64,000 nucleotides of DNA from Shewanella intestini (GTDB taxonomy: Bacteria > Pseudomonadota > Gammaproteobacteria > Enterobacterales > Shewanellaceae). The translations under genes and the position numbers were made by a program. Where the stretch lies: contig NZ_JAAIKR010000007.1 in the NCBI RefSeq assembly GCF_018221465.1, forward strand, positions 123,420 through 187,419, in the 5' to 3' direction. The notes below the pieces were generated by a model that did not search any database, was not told where the DNA came from, and saw only the letters and a program-made list of their open reading frames with translations. Shown piece after piece: positions 18,404-27,403 of this stretch (its first letter is position 1; the number at the start of each line of letters is the position of its first letter).

Positions 18404-19530
18404 TGCAAAATCATACTCCTAATGACCAAGCAAGGTTAGATGATGAACAATACGATAATGCTAATTTTGGCAATCGTATAGATGATGAAGCTGATGGTGG
18501 ACATGATACTAGCCATCAGCATAGTGATAATGAGCAGGTCGCTGCCGACAATGGCGCGCAATTTCATTATAAAGCGTTAACCCCAGACCTCATTCTTGAT
18601 GCCATCGAGTCGGTGGGCATTTACCCTGAAACTGGTTTATTAGCGTTAAACAGTTACGAAAATAGGGTGTATCAATTTCGTTGTGATCGTGGCCAACGAT
18701 ATGTGGTGAAGTTCTATCGACCAGAGCGGTGGACGAACTTACAAATCCAAGAAGAACATGATTATGCATTAGCATTGGCTGAGCAAGAAGTGCCAATTGC
18801 CGTGCCAGTGAATATTGAACAACGCACCTTACATGTTTATCAAGGTTATCGCTTTGCCTTGTTTCCCTCTATTGGTGGACGTGCTTTTGAGGTTGATAAC
18901 CTTGAACAGTTAGCGTCTACAGGTCGCTTTATTGGCCGTATCCATCAATTCGGCCAACAGCAGCCTTTTGCGCATCGTGAAGCATTAACACCGGCAATTT
19001 TAGGTGATGCATCGTTAATGTACTTGAAGCAGTCTAATAGGGTTGCACCGAGCATGCAGCAAGCATTTTTTACGGTTGCTGAGCAAGTATTAGCGGCCAC
19101 AAAAGCCATTTGGGATAAGGTTGAATTTACCTCAATTCGCCTGCATGGTGATTTGCATCCAGGTAATATTTTGTGGACTCCAGATGGTCCAGGTTTTGTT
19201 GATTTAGATGACGCCAAACAAGGCCCAGCGATACAAGATATTTGGATGATGCTTACCGGAGACAGGCAGCAACAAACATTACAATTAGATATCTTGATTG
19301 AAGCGTATGAAGAATTTGCTGACTTTGATAAGCGTCAATTGGCCTTAATTGAACCATTAAGGGCACTACGAATGCTGCATTATAACGCTTGGTTAGCTAA
19401 GCGCTGGCAAGATCCGGCATTTCCGATGAACTTTCCATGGTTTGGTGATGTCAAATATTGGGAGCAGCAAACCTTAGCGTTTAAAGAACAACTCAGTGCT
19501 TTAAATGAGCCTAGCCTGACGTTGTTTTAG
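18403..19530 (+). CDS. srkA: Stress response kinase A (YihE/RdoA) with acidic N-terminal extension
   Basis: The 375-residue protein has an aminoglycoside-phosphotransferase-like Ser/Thr kinase fold. The catalytic loop LHGDLHPGNILW and metal-binding VDLDDAKQGP segment are intact, and GLLALNSYENRVYQF and YVVKFYRPERW mark the ATP lobe. In E. coli SrkA counters stress-induced death and sits directly upstream of dsbA, the same order as here. The first 50 or so residues are Asp-, Asn- and His-rich and low complexity, absent from the 328-residue E. coli protein. A start further in would remove it, but the overlap with the upstream gene favours ATG 18403. Confidence 0.93.
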   Translation: MQNHTPNDQARLDDEQYDNANFGNRIDDEADGGHDTSHQHSDNEQVAADNGAQFHYKALTPDLILDAIESVGIYPETGLLALNSYENRVYQFRCDRGQRYVVKFYRPERWTNLQIQEEHDYALALAEQEVPIAVPVNIEQRTLHVYQGYRFALFPSIGGRAFEVDNLEQLASTGRFIGRIHQFGQQQPFAHREALTPAILGDASLMYLKQSNRVAPSMQQAFFTVAEQVLAATKAIWDKVEFTSIRLHGDLHPGNILWTPDGPGFVDLDDAKQGPAIQDIWMMLTGDRQQQTLQLDILIEAYEEFADFDKRQLALIEPLRALRMLHYNAWLAKRWQDPAFPMNFPWFGDVKYWEQQTLAFKEQLSALNEPSLTLF

Positions 19531-19688
19531 TGACAGAGTGGGATGAACAAAAATTTACTTCAACCCGTTTAGCTTATTTGTTAGAAATATTCGCAATAAG
19601 CCATTGAGCTCTATAGGCTGGCTAGATTATGATAGCAACACTTAATGCATGTTAATCATTGTATTTTTGCACAAAAAAAGGAATCGAA

Positions 19689-20300
19689 ATGAAAAACGTT
19701 TTATTGGTTATTGCGGCATTGCTTCTTGCGCCAATGGCTGCCAATGCGGCTGAATATAAAGAAGGTGTTAACTACACAGTCATTAATAACGGCCCTGGTA
19801 CGAGTAAGCCTGAAATTACTGAGTTCTTTTCATTTTTCTGCCCTCATTGTTACCATTTTTCAAAAGAGGTTGTGCCTAACTTAGTTAAAAATTTACCTAA
19901 AGGTGTGACGTTTAATCAAGCGCATGTTGAGTTTATTGGTCGTGAAATGGGCGTTGAAATGTCTCGTGCCTTTGCTGTTGCGCATCAATTGAATGTTGAT
20001 GCTAAAATAGAAAAAGCGCTTTTCTCTGCTATCCATGAGAAAAAACAACATTTTGTTAGCCGTGACGATATCCGTAAAGTGTTCATTGCTAATGGTGTAG
20101 ATGGTAAAGATTTTGATGCAGCTGCTGATTCATTTATGGTGAACGCGCAAATGTCAAAAATGAAACGTGATACTGAAAATGCTCAGTTAACTGGCGTACC
20201 TTCAATTGTTGTTAACGGTAAATATCGCATTGAAAACAGTTCAATCAAGTCATATGATGATCTGGTTAAGATTGCTTACTATTTAGCGCAAAAGAAATAA
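19689..20300 (+). CDS. dsbA: Periplasmic thiol:disulfide oxidoreductase DsbA
   Basis: The 203-residue precursor starts at ATG 19689 behind AAAAGGAATCGAA, with a signal peptide ending at ANA. The thioredoxin-fold active site is C51-P-H-C54 in SFFCPHCYHF, and the cis-Pro loop is TGVPSIVV with Pro171. It donates disulfides to newly exported proteins; nearby candidates are the Cys-containing lipoprotein and secreted protein in this window. srkA-dsbA adjacency is conserved in gammaproteobacteria, and in E. coli the pair can be co-transcribed under Cpx control. The 3' end carries a 19-bp tandem duplication just across the stop codon. Confidence 0.97.
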   Translation: MKNVLLVIAALLLAPMAANAAEYKEGVNYTVINNGPGTSKPEITEFFSFFCPHCYHFSKEVVPNLVKNLPKGVTFNQAHVEFIGREMGVEMSRAFAVAHQLNVDAKIEKALFSAIHEKKQHFVSRDDIRKVFIANGVDGKDFDAAADSFMVNAQMSKMKRDTENAQLTGVPSIVVNGKYRIENSSIKSYDDLVKIAYYLAQKK

Positions 20301-20321
20301 ACTAGCGCAAAAGAAATAAAC
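20284..20321 (+). repeat. Perfect 19-bp tandem duplication across the dsbA stop
   Basis: TAGCGCAAAAGAAATAAAC occurs twice back to back (20284-20302, 20303-20321). The first copy contains the dsbA stop codon, so the second lies in the 3' untranslated region and does not alter the protein. It looks like a recent slippage or duplication event. Confidence 0.95.
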
Positions 20322-20411
20322 TAGTGCAATATCGTTAAATTAGCCCAACAACACATGTCGCGGCTAATTTAAATGAAACACGCGGTTATTGACGACAGTA
20401 ACCATATTGCT

Positions 20412-20440
20412 AAAAAGGAGCCTTGGGCTCCTTTTTTTAT
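20412..20440 (+). terminator. Rho-independent terminator of dsbA
   Basis: AAAAAGGAGCC (20412-20422) pairs with GGCTCCTTTTT (20426-20436), loop TTG, followed by more T. It lies 111 bp after the dsbA stop. Confidence 0.88.
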
Positions 20441-20466
20441 GCCTTATTCATACTAATTTTAAGGCA

Positions 20467-20533
20467 AAAAAAAACCGCTTGCCGAAGCAGAACGGAATTG
20501 AGTCAATGGACTCGTTTTTACCCTGAGTAACGA
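20467..20533 (-). ncRNA. Candidate small RNA of about 67 nt ending in a strong terminator
   Basis: On the minus strand, GCTT/AAGC closed by outer pairs (stem within 20476-20491, loop CGGC) is followed by nine T residues at 20475-20467, a good intrinsic terminator. No minus-strand protein gene lies directly upstream of it: dsbA and the YtfK-like gene are both on the plus strand. Just upstream is GAGTC/GACTC (20500-20504 with 20509-20513), a second hairpin, and then a promoter-like sequence. Together they suggest an RNA from about 20533 to 20467 with a 5' single-stranded part, a small hairpin and a U-rich Hfq-friendly end. The alternative is that it terminates antisense read-through from zapB. 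I recognise no known family. Confidence 0.4.
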
Positions 20534-20538
20534 TAAAA

Positions 20539-20567
20539 ATACTATCAGCGCGTCAATTTTCAAGCAA
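20539..20567 (-). promoter_or_regulatory. Promoter-like sequence for the candidate small RNA
   Basis: Reading leftward, TTGCTT (20567-20562), a 17-bp spacer and TGA-TAGTAT (extended -10, hexamer 20544-20539) precede the predicted RNA start near 20533. The -35 match is weak; the extended -10 may compensate. Confidence 0.35.
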
Positions 20568-20720
20568 GTGTCGTTATGCTGACACTGAGATTTTTAGAGG
20601 ATTTTCATAAAAAAGTTGTAGAATAATTGAACCTCTTTTAGCTACCTTAGGTCTAATTTTTGTTGGATGATTATTAGCTACTTTTTCGATATGTTTTAGC
20701 AATAGTTTGCTGGAGGCAAT

Positions 20721-20933
20721 ATGCGCGAATTTCCTGTTTATGCTCCTAAGTTGATTGTAAAGCACGTAAGAATTTTTTTAACTGGGGTGATTTGGATAAA
20801 AGACATTGGTCAATTGGAGTTTACTAACGGGCGTTTTTTAATGCCAAAAAAAAGCCTCCCTAAAGTAAGGAAGGCGATTGCAGAACTTAATACCTTAATC
20901 GAGTCGCAACGACTCGAGGTTAATCAAGCTTAA
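20721..20933 (+). CDS. YtfK-like (DUF1107) small protein
   Basis: The 70-residue product starts at ATG 20721 behind GGAGG. The block [20 protein letters not shown], continuing into [11 protein letters not shown], aligns by eye with E. coli YtfK (VKILFRGRLYIKDVG, EFDKGKILIPK), a DUF1107 protein reported to bind SpoT and promote (p)ppGpp accumulation during phosphate or fatty-acid starvation. Whether this homologue does the same is inference. Its stop codon overlaps that of zapB on the opposite strand by four bases, with no terminator between, so the two mRNAs must overlap at their 3' ends. A GAGTCG-CAA-CGACTC hairpin lies near its 3' end (20901-20915). Confidence 0.75.
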   Translation: MREFPVYAPKLIVKHVRIFLTGVIWIKDIGQLEFTNGRFLMPKKSLPKVRKAIAELNTLIESQRLEVNQA

Positions 20934-21130
20934 GCTTCATTATTCAATAAACCAACAAGGCCGTTGACCTTATCATTCCATGAGTTAAGGTCTTGCTGTA
21001 ATTGTTGGTTCTTTTCTGTTAACGCTTCATTTTTTTGCTTCTCTTCATCAAGCTCCATTTTTAGTAGCTCAATACTTTCTAGCGTCGCCTGGATTTTGTT
21101 TTCCAGTTGGGACAATAATTCAAGGCTCAT
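20930..21130 (-). CDS. zapB: Cell division protein ZapB
   Basis: The 66-residue protein is almost entirely coiled coil ([59 protein letters not shown]). This is the ZapB pattern: a small antiparallel coiled-coil dimer that bundles at midcell, stabilises the FtsZ ring through ZapA and links it to MatP at the chromosome terminus. It is shorter than the 81-residue E. coli protein. It overlaps the YtfK-like gene tail to tail by four bases within the palindrome AAGCTTAAGCTT. Confidence 0.88.
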   Translation of the reverse strand: MSLELLSQLENKIQATLESIELLKMELDEEKQKNEALTEKNQQLQQDLNSWNDKVNGLVGLLNNEA

Positions 21131-21617
21131 GGGGTGTCCTATTAGTTTCTGGATGGAATACCGATTCTATCAGCGTCTACGGTACTTGGAACAGCAATAA
21201 AAGCTAAGTGGCGATAAAATAACCTAAATTCATTAGCTAATCAGTATATTTGTTCTGCTTTGTTAGTTTGAGGGTTAAAATGTACTCGTTAAAAAGTTAA
21301 CAACTCGCATGATTTATCCCTCAGCACTGATGTTTGGTAGCCAAAATAGATGCTATCAACATTTTTCAAGTCAGCATTGGTTTGAAAGGTGGTATTTTAT
21401 TAACGCCTCGGTATTGTCTTCGTGCGATGAAAGGCGAGTCACATAGGCGTCATCACACCCAATAGCGTAAGCTGCTTCACAAACCCTAGATGAGATGTGA
21501 ATTTGTTAATGCTTGTTCAATTCAATTGACGTATTTTAGGTGAGGATTTTTCGCAACAACTTGACTTTGGATTCAAGCGTCCATAGTCTGCAAGCTCTGT
21601 TTTTAAGGTGGTATGCA
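21131..21617. other. Intergenic region between zapB and ilvE
   Basis: These 487 bp should hold the divergent promoters of zapB and ilvE. I see no tRNA, no intrinsic terminator and no believable short gene. Unlike ilvG, I find no leader peptide rich in branched-chain residues here, so ilvE regulation is not apparent from the sequence. Confidence 0.5.
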
Positions 21618-22712
21618 ATGGATATAAAATATAATTTAAAACCCGCCTCAGAGCGCCGTTCTGAGCAGTTTACACCAGAGGGTAATGTCGGGTTTGGTAA
21701 GCATAGAACCGACCATATGTTTTTGATGGATTACCGAGATGGTCAATGGCGTGATCCTCGCGTTGTGCCTTATGGTCCGTTTGAAATGGCGCCAGGGGCG
21801 ATGACGTTGCATTACGGCCAATCTATTTTTGAAGGTGCCAAAGCATTTAAGCACCAAGATGGTGAAATCTACACGTTCCGTTTAAATAAGAATGCTGAGC
21901 GTATGAATCGCTCAGCAGATATTGTGTGTATTCCTAATATTGATGAGCAAATGCAGCTGGATGCGATTAACGCATTAATTGATGTTGATCGATTATGGTT
22001 CCCTGATCAAGAGGGAGCTTGTTTGTATATTCGGCCCTTTATTTTTGCCACTGAAGATCGTTTGTCAGTGAGCCCGAGTGAGCAGTACACCTTTTGCGTA
22101 ATGTTAAGCCCATCAGGGGCATATTACTCGGCAAGCGGTGTCAATAAAGGTATTCGTTTATTGATTAGCACTGAGTTCCATCGTGCGGTATCTGGCGGAA
22201 CAGGCGCATCAAAAGCGGCGGGTAACTACGCGGCTTCTTTGCGTGCGGGTAAAGCGGCGGCTGAATATGGCGCTGCACAAGTGTTGTATCTTGATTCAAC
22301 TAATACCCAAATTGAAGAAGTAGGGGCAATGAACCACTTCCACATTCTTAAAGATGGCACGGTGATCATTCCTAAATTTACCGACACGATTTTAAAGTCG
22401 ATCACGTCACAATCTATCATGGAATTAGGTGAGCATTTAGGTTGTGAAATTCGTCAAGAAACGGTGATGTTAGATAAGTTTATCGCTGATATTGAAGCCG
22501 GTGAAATTGTAGAAGCCGGTGGTTTTGGTACTGCTGCTGTCGTTTCGCCAGTGAGCTCATATATTTTTGAAGATGGTCGTATTGTCACGGTTGGAGATGG
22601 CAGTGTTGGGCCTAATATCAAACGCATTTATCAGGTTTATACTGATATGCAAAAAGGATTGTTAGCTGCTCCTGAAGGTTGGGTACAGCAAGTTGCTAGG
22701 GTTGCACCATAA
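21618..22712 (+). CDS. ilvE: Branched-chain amino acid aminotransferase
   Basis: The product is 364 residues from ATG 21618, behind AAGGTGG; an upstream frame to 21540 lacks support. It is a fold-type IV PLP enzyme of the longer (group II) BCAT class. Marks are YRDGQWRDPRVVPYGPFEMA, LHYGQSIFEGAKAF, and the catalytic lysine K199 in GASKAAGNYAAS, followed by QIEEVGAMNHFHI and EAGGFGTAAVVSP. It performs the last step of Val, Leu and Ile synthesis. In E. coli ilvE lies inside ilvGMEDA; here it stands alone, about 12 kb from ilvGMDA, as in other shewanellae. The AAGGTGG ribosome site resembles that of ilvC. Confidence 0.95.
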   Translation: MDIKYNLKPASERRSEQFTPEGNVGFGKHRTDHMFLMDYRDGQWRDPRVVPYGPFEMAPGAMTLHYGQSIFEGAKAFKHQDGEIYTFRLNKNAERMNRSADIVCIPNIDEQMQLDAINALIDVDRLWFPDQEGACLYIRPFIFATEDRLSVSPSEQYTFCVMLSPSGAYYSASGVNKGIRLLISTEFHRAVSGGTGASKAAGNYAASLRAGKAAAEYGAAQVLYLDSTNTQIEEVGAMNHFHILKDGTVIIPKFTDTILKSITSQSIMELGEHLGCEIRQETVMLDKFIADIEAGEIVEAGGFGTAAVVSPVSSYIFEDGRIVTVGDGSVGPNIKRIYQVYTDMQKGLLAAPEGWVQQVARVAP

Positions 22713-22730
22713 ACCCTTAACTGAAAAAAT

Positions 22731-22757
22731 AAAAGCGCCTCAATGGCGCTTTTTTTG
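22731..22757 (+). terminator. Rho-independent terminator of ilvE
   Basis: AAAAGCGCC (22731-22739) pairs with GGCGCTTTT (22745-22753), loop TCAAT, followed by a T-run. It lies 18 bp after the ilvE stop. Confidence 0.88.
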
Positions 22758-22879
22758 TGGCTGATACAAACGGTTTTCTTTTTAAAACGCAAAGCGATTG
22801 TGTAATCCATTTAGCCTTTAGTTTCATTGCATGGTTTGTGTTTATTACCCGGTGTTGCGGTTCATTTTTATGTGACACA

Positions 22880-25800
22880 TTAATGCTGTGGTAAGGTCAA
22901 TTTTTTTAGTCTTTCAGCATTAAGCAGCGTTAAACATTCTTCAGCAGACAAAGGCTTACTTAATAAGAAGCCTTGCACTTGGTCACAGCCATCTTCTTTT
23001 AAGAATGACAATTGCTCGGGGGTTTCAACCCCTTCTGCAATCACGTTTAAATCAAGGCTATGAGCTAAAGTAATAATGGCGCTGGTGATCGCGGCATCAT
23101 CTGGATCTTCGGTAATGTCTCGCACAAACTCTCGGTCAATTTTCAAGGTATCAATGGGGAAGCGCCTTAAGTAACTCAAGCTTGAATACCCCGTACCAAA
23201 GTCGTCAATGGCAATGGATAATCCCAACTCTTTTATTTGCGACAGAATATTTACCGAATCTTGTGGGTTGCCCATGATCATTGATTCAGTTAATTCTAGT
23301 TCTACCGCATTTGCAGGTAATCCTGATACTGCAAGAGCCACTTCTACTGTTGAGATAATATCGGCTTTAAGCTGCCTTGCTGAAAGGTTTACCGCCACGG
23401 AAATTTGATTAAAACCTTGTTGATGCCATTGTGCAAGTTGGCTACAAGCTTGGTTAATGGCCCAGTGACCAATTTGGTTAATCATGCCAGTTTCTTCGGC
23501 TAATGGGATAAATTCAGTGGGTGAGATGATCCCTAGCTCTGGGCTTTCCCAACGAATAAGCGCCTCGACACCGACAATTGTTTGGGTCTTAACGTCATAT
23601 TTAGGTTGATAAACTAAATAGAGCTGCTCAGCCTGCATGGCTTGTTTTAATCCTGTTTCGAGCTGAACATGGCGAGTGGCATAGTGGTTGAGTTTCTCGG
23701 TATAAAATTGGAAGTTATTGCGTCCTAAAGATTTGGCGTGATACATCGCGGTATCGGCGTATTTTGTTAAGTTAGTGGTGTCGGTCGCATCGTTAGGGTA
23801 CAAACTGATCCCAATTGAAGGCGAAATTGTCAGGACTTTATCGTCCAGTAAAAATGGTGTTTGAAACGAATGTAGTACCTTCTCAGCAATGACTGTTGCG
23901 GCTTTGGTTTTGGCAACGCCTTCTAACACGATGGTAAATTCGTCACCCCCTAATCGGGCGACGGTGTCACCTTCTCTAATGGCATTTTGTAATCGACTTG
24001 CAACAGCTTTCAGTAACAAGTCGCCAATATGATGCCCCATAGAGTCATTAATATGTTTGAAGCGATCTAAGTCCAAAAATAATAATGCCACAATGGTGTT
24101 AGCGCGGTGTGCTTTGGTAACGGCTTGATTGAGTCGGTCATGGAATAATGTCCGGTTAGGTAAGCCGGTTAGCGGGTCAAAGTTTGCTAATACACGTAAA
24201 TCTTCTTCGACTTTTTTACGCGAAGTAATATCGGTAAATACTGCCACGAAATGGCTTGTTTCTCCTTTGTTGTCAATTACTTGGTTAATTTCAAGCCAAG
24301 CCAATATCCCTTTGCGATCGCGAGTACGAATTTTTAACTCACCGGCCCAATGTTTGTGGTGCAGCAATTGTCGCTCAACCGCTTGGTAAAATTCACGTGA
24401 GCGTTTTCCCATCGCGAGGTATAAGAAGGGCTTACCGATCATTTTTTGCGGGTTAAAGCCGGTAATTCGACTAAATGCGGGGTTTACTGAACGAATGCTA
24501 TAATCAAGCTCTCCCACTACTACCGCTTCGTTCATGCTAAATAACACCTGCGAAGACAGCTTTAATTCTTTTTCAGTTGCCTTACGGCTGGTAATGTCTC
24601 GTTGAGTTCCGGCCATGCGAATTGGCACACCTTTGCTATCTCGTTCGACGACTTGTCCACGGTCGAGTAGCCAAATCCATTTGCCGGTTTCAGATTCAAT
24701 ACGATATTCAGCTTCAAAGAACTCGCTTCTACCTTCAAGGTGTTGGTTCAGCAGCGTTTGTACTTGGGCCTTGTCTTCGTGGTGGATGTTTTTAATTAAT
24801 AGTTGGCTCTCATTGTTTATCATTACCGGTAAAGATAAATTAGTGCGATAGACTTTATCTTGCTTGATATTCCAGTCCCACATGCCGTCACCAGACGCCC
24901 ATAATGCTAACTTTAATCGCTCTTCTGATGCGCGAATGCTGGTTTCAAAATTTTTCTGACGTATTTTTTTCTGGTGTTGTAGATACCACAATATGCCAAA
25001 TGAAATGACCGTTAAAAAGACGTACAGCATGTACGCTACACGGGTCATATAAAAGGGGGGGATGACCGATAACGGCACAGTTAATGTGATGTCACCAAAA
25101 GGGTTAGCACCTAGAGCATAGCGAACATGTAATTGATATTCCCCTGGCGGCAAGTTGGTGTAGGTGATCCTATTGCCAGCTTTAAGTTGATGCCATTGCG
25201 TTTCAAAGTTATTCAATGAATAGCTAAATTTATCTAGGCCGGGATAAATGAAGCTGAGCGAGCCAACTTCGAAACAAATGATTTTTTTCTCATACGGCAT
25301 ATTGATATGCGGCGTGGTGTTTAAATCTAATATCGGATGACTTTGTTCGCCTACTGTGTATCTGGTTAACACGACTTTAGGCGGCACACGTTTAAGCGGA
25401 ATATCTTTGGGGTTAAATTGATTGATGCCATTGATGCCGCCAAACCATAAGTCGCCATTGGCGTCTTTAAATGTCGCAGAACCGTTGTATTCGGTAGATT
25501 GCAGGCCTTCATATTGATTGAAGGATATATAGCTTTTATCTTCTGGTGAATAGCGAGTGATGCCTGAGTTAGTGCTTAACCATAAGTGATTTTTATTGTC
25601 TTCTAATATGCCATAAATAGTGTTACTGATGTGGTCATTATTTACATCAACGCGTTCAAAAGAAAAAATACCATAGTTAGTGGTGAGTCTATCAATACCG
25701 CTATGGGTTGCGATCCATAAGTCGCCATTTTTTGTGCGAATAAAGTCGCGTACACGGTTATCACTTAGACTATTTTCATTGCCTTTTATGTGTTGTAAAA

Positions 25801-27403
25801 AGTCTAATTTTTTGGCTTCTGGGTTAAGTCTAACAAGCCCACCCATTGTGCCTAACCAAAGGTAGCCACCGCTATAATGGACTTTCAAAATAGCGTATTT
25901 AAACGGGGAATAATCTTTTTGAAAACCAAAGTTATATGCGTGCATTTCACCTGAATTTTCTGAGATAAAATACAAGCCTAATTTGGTTGCTACCCATAAA
26001 CGGTGTTTATTATCGATGGCAAAACTCATGGTGAGTTTGTCGGCACGTAATTTAGGATTGGCCTGTTCAATAAAACGTAAATTGTTGTTTTTATCTAATT
26101 GAGCGACACCAATATTGGTGGCAAACCAGATATACCCTTGGCGGTCTTCAATGATGTCATTAACGACCAAGTTCAGTTGTTGTTCGGGGATATTGAGTAA
26201 CTTGGCAAATTTATCATTGATGTAATGGAATTGATTATTATTGTCGAGGTATTTTACCCCCGCGCCCTGGGTGCCAATCCATAGTCGAGATGAAGAGTCG
26301 CGAAAAATAGCCCGAGTAATGTTCGCCATACGCGGTTTGGGCGAATGGTAATCAAAGATATGATTAAAATATTGGTGCTTTAAATCCAGAAAGTTAATCC
26401 CAGAATGTCCCATTCCCAACCAAAGTGTGCCAGTTGAAGAAAGTAACATCGTATTAATGCTATCTTCGCTGATGCTATTTAATTTTTGTGGGTTATGTTT
26501 ATGGACGATTGAACGCCATTTTTTGCCGTTAAAGTCGAGTTGGTATAAGCCTTCGTTATCACTGATCGCCCAGATTTGATTTGGCGTAGCCACCACAAAG
26601 TCACTGATGTAGTTAGTGGCATTAACTGAGTAGGGTTTGGTCCAAATAAGGGTCTTTTCGTGGGTGTCGAGATTGTAACGCCATATTTGATTATCAATGG
26701 CCAACCACACCGAATAAATAGACGTTGATCTAACGGTGTGAATTGTAGAGCTGGTGGGAATATCTAGTCTGACAATGGTATTAGAATCAATTGCAAATGA
26801 GCCACTTTTTTGGGTACCTACAATGACATAATGTTCGCTTATATTAGCGACCTTGGTGATATTAGGTGTAACGGTATTGCCCAGCTTAATTGGCGTTACT
26901 TTATTGGTTTTGAGTGACACAATAAATAACCCTGAATGGGTACCGACCCAAAGGGTGTCACCAATGGCATCTATACTGGTAATGCGTTGATCGTTTTTAC
27001 CTTCAATGAGGTTAATCTGTGTGAATTTACCTGTAGTTAAGTTAAGTTTGTTTAAGCCATTATTGTATGTGCCGACCCATAAATCACCGTCTGGAGATTG
27101 AGTAATTGCAGTGATGTAATTGCCTGAAATACTGTCGCTGTGGGTGGTGCTTCTTAGATATAGTTGATATTCGTTGCCATTGTAACTGTGAAGACCATCT
27201 TGTGTGCCGATCCACAGCATACCTGCATGGTCTTTAAATATGGCAGAAACGGAGTTTTGATTGAGCTTGTTCTCAGTAGTAAAATGCTGAAATTTAACCT
27301 CTGCGAGTTGATCGAAGTGGTTGTGGGGCTGCGCAGTAGCAGTGAGTGAAAAAAGTATCACTATCAACAGTATGACGCGATTTATTAAACCAGTTAAGCT
27401 CAT
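22880..27403 (-). CDS. Beta-propeller/PAS/GGDEF/EAL membrane sensor, c-di-GMP turnover
   Basis: The 1507-residue protein (ATG 27403; a TTG lies one codon upstream) begins with a signal peptide. About a dozen Reg_prop blades follow (WIGTQDGLHSY, WVGTYNNGLNKL, WLGMGHSGINFL and so on), forming a periplasmic double propeller, then a Y_Y_Y domain near residues 680-770. A transmembrane helix lies at about 785-805. The cytoplasmic part has two PAS domains (to about 1065), a GGDEF domain with intact GGDEF at 1152-1156 and an RxxD inhibitory site (REGD) before it, and an EAL domain with intact E1280-A-L, DDFGTGYSSL and AEGVET. Both synthesis and hydrolysis of c-di-GMP look possible. The propeller architecture resembles polysaccharide-sensing BT4663-like regulators; the ligand is unknown. 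Confidence 0.9.
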   Translation of the reverse strand: MSLTGLINRVILLIVILFSLTATAQPHNHFDQLAEVKFQHFTTENKLNQNSVSAIFKDHAGMLWIGTQDGLHSYNGNEYQLYLRSTTHSDSISGNYITAITQSPDGDLWVGTYNNGLNKLNLTTGKFTQINLIEGKNDQRITSIDAIGDTLWVGTHSGLFIVSLKTNKVTPIKLGNTVTPNITKVANISEHYVIVGTQKSGSFAIDSNTIVRLDIPTSSTIHTVRSTSIYSVWLAIDNQIWRYNLDTHEKTLIWTKPYSVNATNYISDFVVATPNQIWAISDNEGLYQLDFNGKKWRSIVHKHNPQKLNSISEDSINTMLLSSTGTLWLGMGHSGINFLDLKHQYFNHIFDYHSPKPRMANITRAIFRDSSSRLWIGTQGAGVKYLDNNNQFHYINDKFAKLLNIPEQQLNLVVNDIIEDRQGYIWFATNIGVAQLDKNNNLRFIEQANPKLRADKLTMSFAIDNKHRLWVATKLGLYFISENSGEMHAYNFGFQKDYSPFKYAILKVHYSGGYLWLGTMGGLVRLNPEAKKLDFLQHIKGNENSLSDNRVRDFIRTKNGDLWIATHSGIDRLTTNYGIFSFERVDVNNDHISNTIYGILEDNKNHLWLSTNSGITRYSPEDKSYISFNQYEGLQSTEYNGSATFKDANGDLWFGGINGINQFNPKDIPLKRVPPKVVLTRYTVGEQSHPILDLNTTPHINMPYEKKIICFEVGSLSFIYPGLDKFSYSLNNFETQWHQLKAGNRITYTNLPPGEYQLHVRYALGANPFGDITLTVPLSVIPPFYMTRVAYMLYVFLTVISFGILWYLQHQKKIRQKNFETSIRASEERLKLALWASGDGMWDWNIKQDKVYRTNLSLPVMINNESQLLIKNIHHEDKAQVQTLLNQHLEGRSEFFEAEYRIESETGKWIWLLDRGQVVERDSKGVPIRMAGTQRDITSRKATEKELKLSSQVLFSMNEAVVVGELDYSIRSVNPAFSRITGFNPQKMIGKPFLYLAMGKRSREFYQAVERQLLHHKHWAGELKIRTRDRKGILAWLEINQVIDNKGETSHFVAVFTDITSRKKVEEDLRVLANFDPLTGLPNRTLFHDRLNQAVTKAHRANTIVALLFLDLDRFKHINDSMGHHIGDLLLKAVASRLQNAIREGDTVARLGGDEFTIVLEGVAKTKAATVIAEKVLHSFQTPFLLDDKVLTISPSIGISLYPNDATDTTNLTKYADTAMYHAKSLGRNNFQFYTEKLNHYATRHVQLETGLKQAMQAEQLYLVYQPKYDVKTQTIVGVEALIRWESPELGIISPTEFIPLAEETGMINQIGHWAINQACSQLAQWHQQGFNQISVAVNLSARQLKADIISTVEVALAVSGLPANAVELELTESMIMGNPQDSVNILSQIKELGLSIAIDDFGTGYSSLSYLRRFPIDTLKIDREFVRDITEDPDDAAITSAIITLAHSLDLNVIAEGVETPEQLSFLKEDGCDQVQGFLLSKPLSAEECLTLLNAERLKKLTLPQH

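Noticed and set aside
20574-20765. 63-residue minus-strand frame upstream of the candidate small RNA
   Set aside because: It overlaps the YtfK-like gene start and its promoter region and lacks a ribosome site or recognisable pattern. It could only matter if the terminator at 20467 belongs to it.
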